Part shown: positions 57,250 through 64,000 of the stretch, piece by piece
Layout: each line of letters opens with the position of its first letter
Position numbering within the stretch: position 1 is the stretch's first letter
Assembly (NCBI GenBank): GCA_935421135.1
Contig: OW285195.1
Location: 1,302,001-1,366,000, forward strand
DNA: 64,000 nucleotides
Reading direction: 5' to 3'
Source of the DNA: Bugulina stolonifera
Taxonomy: Eukaryota > Bryozoa > Gymnolaemata > Cheilostomatida > Bugulidae
Notes under the pieces: generated by a model
What the model saw: the letters and a program-made list of their open reading frames with translations, nothing else
What the model was told of the DNA's origin: nothing
Databases searched by the model: none
Made by a program: the position numbers and the translations under genes

Positions 57250-59825
57250 CTAGAGATATCCGAGCAGAGTGAGAGCTCCAGATATCAGACAGCCCAGACA
57301 TATGAGTTCACCGAGATGGAAGAATACTCCCCAACTCCTCTTGGAAGGGTCTAAAGAGAAGAAACCAGACGTTCAGTATCAGCCTATTCTATAGAGGGGG
57401 ATACACACACTCCATAACTGCTACTAGCAGTGAATCAACTTGTCTGATGATAACTGATGACGAAATGATACACTGATACAACATACCATGACTAAGGTGA
57501 CAATGTGGGACATAAATAGTGCAGTGTCATTGTAACATGATGGATACTACTACACTGTTGTTGATGTGTACATAAGCATAGGTATGGCCATCAATGATAA
57601 GACTATTTACATCTTGTGTTACAGACAACTGCACACAATACTATAGCAGTAGATACAATCAGTCTTCCCCTAGTGCGGGGGGGGGGGGTACATACCACTG
57701 CTATACAGTATTACTATTACTACACCACAGAACTGAGCCCTTACCCCCAGTGTAGTAACCCTGAGCATAGAAGTACCTCCCTACAATAACAACCACTCCT
57801 CCAGCTGCTGAGAGACACTGCAAATATAAAACAGACCTCAGTCTCAGTGAACTGACCGAGTCAGTATTACGTCATGATTAAGTATATTGGCCTGCACAGT
57901 ACGACTGTATGAGTATCACTATGTAGTAGAACATAGAATGAGCTTACAGGATGCTTGAGTCCACCAAGGAAGAGTAGGCCAAGGAACATTGGGAAACCCT
58001 CCAAACTACAACATATAAATACAAGTTAAGATGCCAGGCTATATGAGTTGAAAAAATGGATATTTAACAGCAGAGATTCAAGCTAGACTTAGGCTGTAGA
58101 AGATTATGGCTGAATTGTTGAACATGAAGCAGGAGAAGTCGTCTTTCAATTTCCTATTGAGTAACAAACCCCCCAACCCAACTGCATAAATACAATCATG
58201 AAACCTAAGGCCACACAAATGTCTCCACAATGTGACAATATTCGTTGTCAATGACATGTACCTACATGTAAGTCTATGCAGTGATACAGCGTGTGCAATA
58301 GAAGACATCTGTCAGAGGTAGATGAAAAAGTTAATTGGTGTCAACCGTTCTGATTGGCCAGTTACTGCACTTATAAACTAATGTGACGACTAAAACAGGA
58401 AGTAGAAGGAGTAGAAAGAAGCTTACGTGTTCTGATGTACTCTCTGTACACAGTTGAACATATCACTAGTGGTAGAGTAGAGATTAGGTGGCTACAAACA
58501 TAATAGAAAGCATTTAGTCATTCTGTATACAGGTAATATATGCCTACTGTATGAATGTGTAGTATAATATGCCTACTGTATACACGTGTAGTATACTATA
58601 TACACGTATACATATAGTATACCGTATGCATGTGGGGAGGCGAAGAAATTTGGATAATCTTGTACTTTGTTCTAATATTAAAAGTAGTCGGCCAATAAAA
58701 TACAGAGAAAACAACTTCTCCTGCTTCAGCTTTGACGAAGAAAGAACAGAAGCGATTTCAAATTTCTCCACTTCTGCCCCTAACTTCTAAAACTGTGTAT
58801 TTGACATCAATTCTATAATATTCAAAATGTATCCTTTCACAGTGCCACCCGGTGCCCATCTTCATGTCTCAGTATTCCACTAAGCAAGCATTGACCCCAA
58901 TGGTAAGTCTCCCTTGGTCTATTTACCAACAGTCAGTCCGAGAGTATGATAACACTCCTATTTGTCAGTAAGTTCCAAGACAATACTGCATTGCTCCAGT
59001 ATGGTAGTGCAAGAACAAATGTATTTTACACAAGTATTGGAACAGTGTAGAGCCAAAATATAGGATTATATTACTATTTATACAATCTGGTCATGTAAAG
59101 ATGAATTAATAGATAGATAGTCCTCATTAATAAAAGCCAATACGGTACAACGAGAGTCAATATGCATGTTGCAAAGATACAGTACATCAGAAGTTGCATA
59201 CATAAAAGGGGGCCATTAGTGACGGCCTACTAAATATAAACAAAAACACACTATACTAGACCGCAACTACTATACGAGGCTACTACTACTAACACAGATA
59301 TATGTGACCTCTTTCGTCAGAATCAGACATCGAGAGGTCCAACAAATTGCAGCAAGGCCTAAGTTACATACATGTACTTCATACTTCCAATTATTTCACA
59401 TACAAATTTGAGTATTCATTGATAGACACGATGTCGTTATAGGTCATCAAAAATCACTTGTGTAAATTATGTATGATCCATAGTTATCGTTTGTCGATGT
59501 TGAAATTTGCAAGAGAATTCTGGCCCTCCCAGTGCCTCATTCTAATAGTAGGGGTGACATATGTAAGTATGGGTGACAATTTGATCAATATCTACTACAA
59601 TATTATAATTAATTGTTGAATCTCACAAACTTAACTTTTTGTCAATTACCCTTTGATTAGACTAGACTTATGCGATGCAATGCAATCTTAACTTACCTGA
59701 ACATTGTACTTCTTCCTCGCACCCATCACTTTCATTGACATCCACATTAGTTGAAACACACTGAGAACAAACACGAGCATGACATAGCCATACTCGGGCT
59801 GAAGTTGTAGAGTAACAGGAGCCAT
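57250..59825 (-). CDS. MGST3: MGST3-like MAPEG protein (microsomal glutathione S-transferase 3)
   Basis: Five minus-strand exons: 59825-59697, 58491-58427, 58005-57948, 57817-57745, 57350-57250, all phase-consistent, 141 residues (family about 150). Signature blocks: PEYGYVMLVFVLSVFQLMWM (first helix), KVMGARKKYNVQ, FNCVQRVHQNTLEGFPMFL, the MAPEG core, then IVGRYFYAQGYYTGDPSKRS, and a final helix LICLGCLISGALTLLGYL. MAPEG proteins are trimeric ER-membrane enzymes; MGST3 has glutathione-dependent peroxidase activity on lipid hydroperoxides and related activity on leukotriene A4 (family knowledge). The FNC..RVHQNT and YYTGDPSKR motifs point to MGST3 rather than MGST1 or MGST2. Minus-strand AATAAA at 56912-56907, about 340 bases past the stop. 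Confidence 0.93.
58632..58782 (-). mobile_element. MITE family A, copy in MGST3-like intron
   Basis: The right side AAATTTCTCCACTTCTGCCC followed by TA, and internal GAGAAAACAACTTCTCCTGC, match family A in reverse orientation. A further degenerate piece sharing GAAGCAGGAGAAGTCGTCTT lies at about 58122-58170. Confidence 0.55.
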
Positions 59826-60654
59826 AACAATCCAGGAGAAGTAGTCTAAGAATAAGACAAGACAGTGAGTATCAGCTAGGCCTAAAATTCACTATGGCCA
59901 AATGCGGAAAAAATAAAAATAAAATAAAATACTAATACTTTACTATAATTATTTTTATTTTGAAGAGATTTGAAACCAGAACCAGAAAGGTGAAACACAA
60001 GCACACGTTTGGTGAATTGGTTGAGAACTATTAGAGTTTTGTACTACTAGATGAGCATTAACGGCAATACAACTAATAATCATGTGATTATTTGTAGTCC
60101 TACCGTTTACTAATGACTGATGATGAGCAACAACGAACTATATTAAACACACAATTTTGTTCACAAAATCGCTCTACTTTCCTAAGTCATCGATTACCAG
60201 GATGGCTAAGGTGGCCTGCGCTCTGCTTAATCCAAGCAAATAGAAGGTGGTAGTGGTGCTGTTGTCAGCGAAAGTGGCACCGGGCAAAACGAGCAGTTAA
60301 ACATAGGCTACAGGGCGTGGCCCTTACCGAACAGTTCTAGCTATAGGGGAGATAACTCTATGGTTCTAGCACAAACATTATTTCAATGAATTAAAAACTC
60401 AGGCGAAATCATGTCCTCAGATGAGATGTGTAAAGAAGTTGTTTGCCCTCTCCTTGAACAAGGAAAGACAACTTTGTGTCCATAGATGTCCAGTTCATAG
60501 CGGCTCTAGCTGTAGAACTCTGTAGGAGCACAACAGTTGTATAGCCAGGTTTTAAATGTATTATTAGTTTATTACTAAATAGCAGTTACTAACAGGTCTT
60601 CACTCACTGAAAATTGTGCATGGAAACTATATCCAACTCTAAATCCTATCAATT

Positions 60655-61066
60655 AGCTGCCTCTATTATTTATTATTATTATTATTATTATTGAGTTTAT
60701 TGCTTATCAATAACAACAATAAATTATAGTAAAAGCGTAGCAAGTATAAAGTTACACAAAAGGGAAGCCAGATCGTCCGAGACTAGAGTCGAGGCAATCC
60801 CTGCTCAAGTGTACCGGTGCCGAGGGGAAGCACCCACCACGCCCCCAGACACCCCACAGTGCTCACACCCCCGCTCCCCAGAGACGAGACGCCAAAGCCG
60901 CCGCAAAAGCCCTGGGAGGGAGGTCAAGGATGTCCAAGGCATAGCTAGAAACAAGCTCAATACCGGCATAGTACACCGATCTCCTCCCCCTGTTAGTTTT
61001 AGTTTTTGGCAGTTTCAAAAGTTTACTTTTATTTCTAGTATTAAAGTTATGGGTTATTACTAGAGA
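60655..61066 (-). mobile_element. Possible 3' end of a non-LTR retrotransposon
   Basis: Read on the minus strand, a GC-rich stretch leads into an AT-rich region and ends in an (AAT)n run at 60669-60693, a common LINE tail. There is no recognisable RT here, so the class is a guess. Confidence 0.35.
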
Positions 61067-62424
61067 ATTTAAAAGCTTTTCATCTGTCTTAAAGATATTG
61101 TAAGTGAAAATTATTGTGTCTGTTTAGGTTCAAAGGTGTAGCCATATAACATGTACTAGAGAAAAAAGTATACCAGCTCAAGTGCAGGACTAACCAGGCA
61201 GAGGGTAACTATAGCACATGGGCTATAGTTAGTCCTGGTTAGTCCTGCTGACCTAGCCTAAACAGTGGATGCTAGGGGAAAGACAACTCCATAGCCGTGA
61301 CTTAGCTTTAACTAATGCATAGTTTGACTACCAAAGTGTAGGCACTGATCTTAGCAAAAGAAGTAAAAGGTAGTGTTCTCAGCTAGCGTACTTGCATGTG
61401 ATTTATGTGTACAATATTGTGAGTGTAATTGTGTGTGTAATATGTGTAACCATGCTGCACGTTGAATATTGTAGCACTTTTATCCTCTAGAACTTGTATA
61501 ATATTCATGAAGATGTCTCTTTGACAGCACATCTCATACCGTGTTGTGCAGCGATTACCAATCTATTGTGTAACCTTCATTTTATGTCCTATGAGATCAT
61601 CTTACAATGGATTAGGAGTGAACCTTTTGTAGTTTGAGCCCTACTGTTAATGACTGAATATTATATAACCTTTGACCTAGGTCAGGAAGCTATCTTAGTA
61701 TATGATAAGTATAGCGTGTTTTCACTGTTTGCGTATTTGCTTGTGCGCTGCCAAGAAAGCAGCATCTTATTCTATACATAGTGACGTTGTATTTTTTAGG
61801 CTAACACATTAGGTACACATTATAACCAACTGACCAACCATAAATAATAAAGTAAGATGATGATCTTACTTTATGATTTATCATTAAACTACTATTAGCT
61901 TACACCTACATCTTTCGACCACCTACAGTACTTGGACTCCAAGTGAGGTTCTAGGAATCTCCAGGACTGTAACTAGGCCTCTATCCTGCTACCCTTTGTT
62001 GGTGCATCAGTCCCTCTGACTCATTTCTCCTGCAGCCTAGTATTGTGGTTGCGCCCGCAGCAGGCTGGTTGGAATTCTGCCTCAACACCCTCTCTGGTGC
62101 TGAAGGTACTCTCCCACACCCGTAGACCAAGGGATCGCCCTTTCACCAGCGTAGTGCCAAGCTGGACAAGTAGCTACCGTCTGCATGGTTGGCTTTAGTC
62201 TCCACTCTTTGATGCTCTGATCGTACATCGCTACCTGATGTAATACAATTAACACAGTCGGTAGTTTGAAGACCCTAACAGTTCGGTATAGAGTTGGATT
62301 TGGAAACTAAGCTAAATGTAGCATTATTCTGAGCTAAAACTATGTTGATGCAAAAATATAATACATGCAGTACAAATGTACATGTACACCAGGACATGAG
62401 TAACACAACAACATACTAATACAT
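61067..62424. other. Intergenic, no gene identified
   Basis: A moderately GC-rich stretch (61915-62240) stands out, but its frames are interrupted. Confidence 0.45.
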
Positions 62425-62432
62425 ACACTAAC

Positions 62433-63071
62433 CAGTGTTTTTTTGTGTAGGGGGCTCTCTGGGCTCCCGGGTGACCCCTCAAAAAATCATGGTTTGTTGA
62501 GGGGCTCCCGGGAGCCCTCTCAACAAATTGCCATTTTAAAAGTAAAAGTTTAAAAAGTAGCCGTAGCCATAGCTAGGCATCATGCATGATGCATCCTATT
62601 AGAAACATACATGTTATCTGGTACATGTACAATGTATATCAAATATACATCTCTAATCACTTATACATGTATGCATAGGATGATTCGTATGCAAGAAATT
62701 TGTCTTTTGAGCAATCAGAGACTTGTTTGACATCTATTAAAACACCAGTTCCTCACCAGGATTGAACCCGGCGCCTCTGGCTCTACGGCATCTAATCCCC
62801 TAGCACAGTGAGCGAACCCTACTACCGCTACACCAGCTCAGCAACCGTAAAAAAGAAAGCTTTGCCAGGGAGCAGTAGATACGCTTTGAGCCAACTGCAC
62901 ACAAAGCACTCCTCACATTACAGCCACCTTGCTATATATTCAGCAAAACATTTTATAATAATGTCAAGCGGATTCAGTGGGAGTGCTATGTAGCATGTGT
63001 GGAGGTGAGAGCGGGGAGGGAACCTGAAATATGCAGGGAGCCCCCTCAACTGATCTTACAAAAAAGCACTG
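62433..63071 (+). mobile_element. hAT non-autonomous element, 639 bp, same family as 50996-52798
   Basis: CAGTG at 62433 and CACTG ending at 63071 are flanked by exact 8-bp copies ACACTAAC (62425-62432 and 63072-63079). The terminal ~130 bp on the left and ~70 bp on the right match the longer element near 51 kb, including the gggctccc words, the ...aggcatcatgcat block and the AACCTGAAATAT block. The middle holds a full tRNA-derived SINE. It looks like an internal-deletion derivative. Confidence 0.87.
62692..62862 (-). mobile_element. tRNA-derived SINE, copy 2, inside hAT element
   Basis: Read on the minus strand it has box A GAGCTGGTGTAGCGGTAGTA, box B GGGTTCAATCCTG and the tail AACAAGTCTCTGATTGCTCA, matching copy 1 throughout. 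It is nested within the hAT element 62433-63071, so the SINE entered that hAT lineage or this copy of it. Confidence 0.82.
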
Positions 63072-63142
63072 ACACTAACACATACATGATGTACATTGGT
63101 ATGAATTGTGAAGATCAGTTTAGACTTCAGAGGGATCAATTC

Positions 63143-63179
63143 GAAGTTGTTCTATCCCAATCTGGGAAAGGACAACTTC
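63143..63179. repeat. Hairpin, GAAGTTGT arms
   Basis: GAAGTTGTTCTATCCC and GGGAAAGGACAACTTC pair with about three mismatches and a five-base loop. Confidence 0.75.
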
Positions 63180-64000
63180 AAGTTACAGTAAAGTCGACCT
63201 TAGCCAGGGGATAAATTTCCCAAATTGATGATCTGCGGATGTCCTTGTAGACTTCGACTGTAATCCCTGATGATAGAGGATCTTAGATCGCCCTAGAAGT
63301 CACACCAAGAAGTCATCACCCTTCATTCATTCATTGCTGTGCGAACAAACTAGTTCCGTGACGCATTACAGGCGTTGACTGTACATATTGGTTGATTATT
63401 CTTCATAAACATTCACGTGCCACCGCGGTAGTACCTGCCCTTCAAGCTTAGCATTGCCATTAGTTAACGAGCTAAGAGTTACTGATAGCCTACTAATACT
63501 GTCGTGGTAAGTTAAATATGATTTCCAAAAGTAATAATTATAATAACCACAAATCTGTTGCTTATACATTTACGGCCTACATTCAGCACAAGATGAAGAT
63601 TTGATAGTTATGTGGAAATGATATTTCGTTTAGATTTTATTATCATTATCATTATGATTATCATGAGTTATCATCAGATCATCACCTCATGATTATTATT
63701 AAAATTATCGAATTATCATTATGATGTTGTTGTATTCTTCTAACAGTTTATTTAATGTCTTATGTTACTGCTCAATCTCAACTCTGATTTTACCATATAG
63801 CAGAAGTGTTTATATACCCAAAAATATATCTAATATCTTACAGCTATAAGCTATTCTAGCCAAAAGCTAGCTTTGCACATAACATGACAGGAGGCGATGA
63901 CTCCAACAAAACACAACAGTAATTATATTATATTATAATGTCTCAACACCTCTTTCCTGAAATTTGATTATTCTTTTATTTGGGCTTCCGGTTTCTTGTG
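63180..64000. other. Right edge, no gene identified
   Basis: AT-rich with ATTATCATTATG runs at 63640-63720; no supported coding frame. Confidence 0.5.

Noticed and set aside
62078..62235. Kelch-repeat exon on the minus strand
   Set aside because: A stretch like YDQSIKEWRLKP looked kelch-like, but the frame is interrupted soon after and no second repeat or splice site supports it.

Overview
The window is eukaryotic: every recognisable protein is split by GT-AG introns, there are AATAAA signals, a tRNA-derived SINE, an LTR retrotransposon and DNA transposons. The gene set (VPS15/PIK3R4, TIPRL, an MGST3-like MAPEG protein, a CD225/dispanin protein, an LC8-like dynein light chain, a seven-transmembrane receptor) points to an animal. 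The AT-rich, minisatellite-filled introns and divergent gene copies suggest an early-branching invertebrate, possibly a sponge; that is inference and I cannot name the species.

Layout. (1) About 1-35 kb is one gene on the + strand, PIK3R4/VPS15. The first exons lie left of the window; I place 24 coding exons (606-35041) whose splice phases all agree, giving pseudokinase, HEAT, linker and WD40 parts. Its introns hold three nested host genes: a CD225-type membrane protein on the opposite strand (4478-6687), a divergent dynein light chain (16317-16854) and an unrecognised four-TM protein (25484-26197). A 4.5 kb PIF/Harbinger transposon with transposase and MADF-BESS genes (18576-23058) lies in the same intron as the last of these. 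(2) 36183-42409 is TIPRL, six exons. (3) 47172-48506 (-) is a single-exon GPCR. (4) 50988-55801 is transposon-rich: a hAT element with perfect 8-bp target duplication, then a recent Ty3/Gypsy element with near-identical 147-bp LTRs and a large internal deletion. (5) 57250-59825 (-) is an MGST3-like gene, five exons. (6) 60-64 kb is repeats, with another hAT derivative carrying a SINE.

The host genes do not form an operon or one pathway. PIK3R4 scaffolds the class III PI3-kinase complex, TIPRL regulates PP2A-family phosphatases and MGST3-like proteins handle lipid hydroperoxides.

The most unusual signal is in the introns. Nearly every long intron carries a minisatellite, and at several boundaries the repeat unit contains the splice site itself. 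A PIK3R4 acceptor with its exon start is present eight times at a 44-bp period. Donors are duplicated at the ends of the exons closing at 661, 2480, 9898, 37275 and 38738. One whole intron (33311-33889) is a stop-free, frame-preserving 15-bp array. I read this as tandem duplication nucleated at exon-intron junctions, creating families of alternative splice sites.
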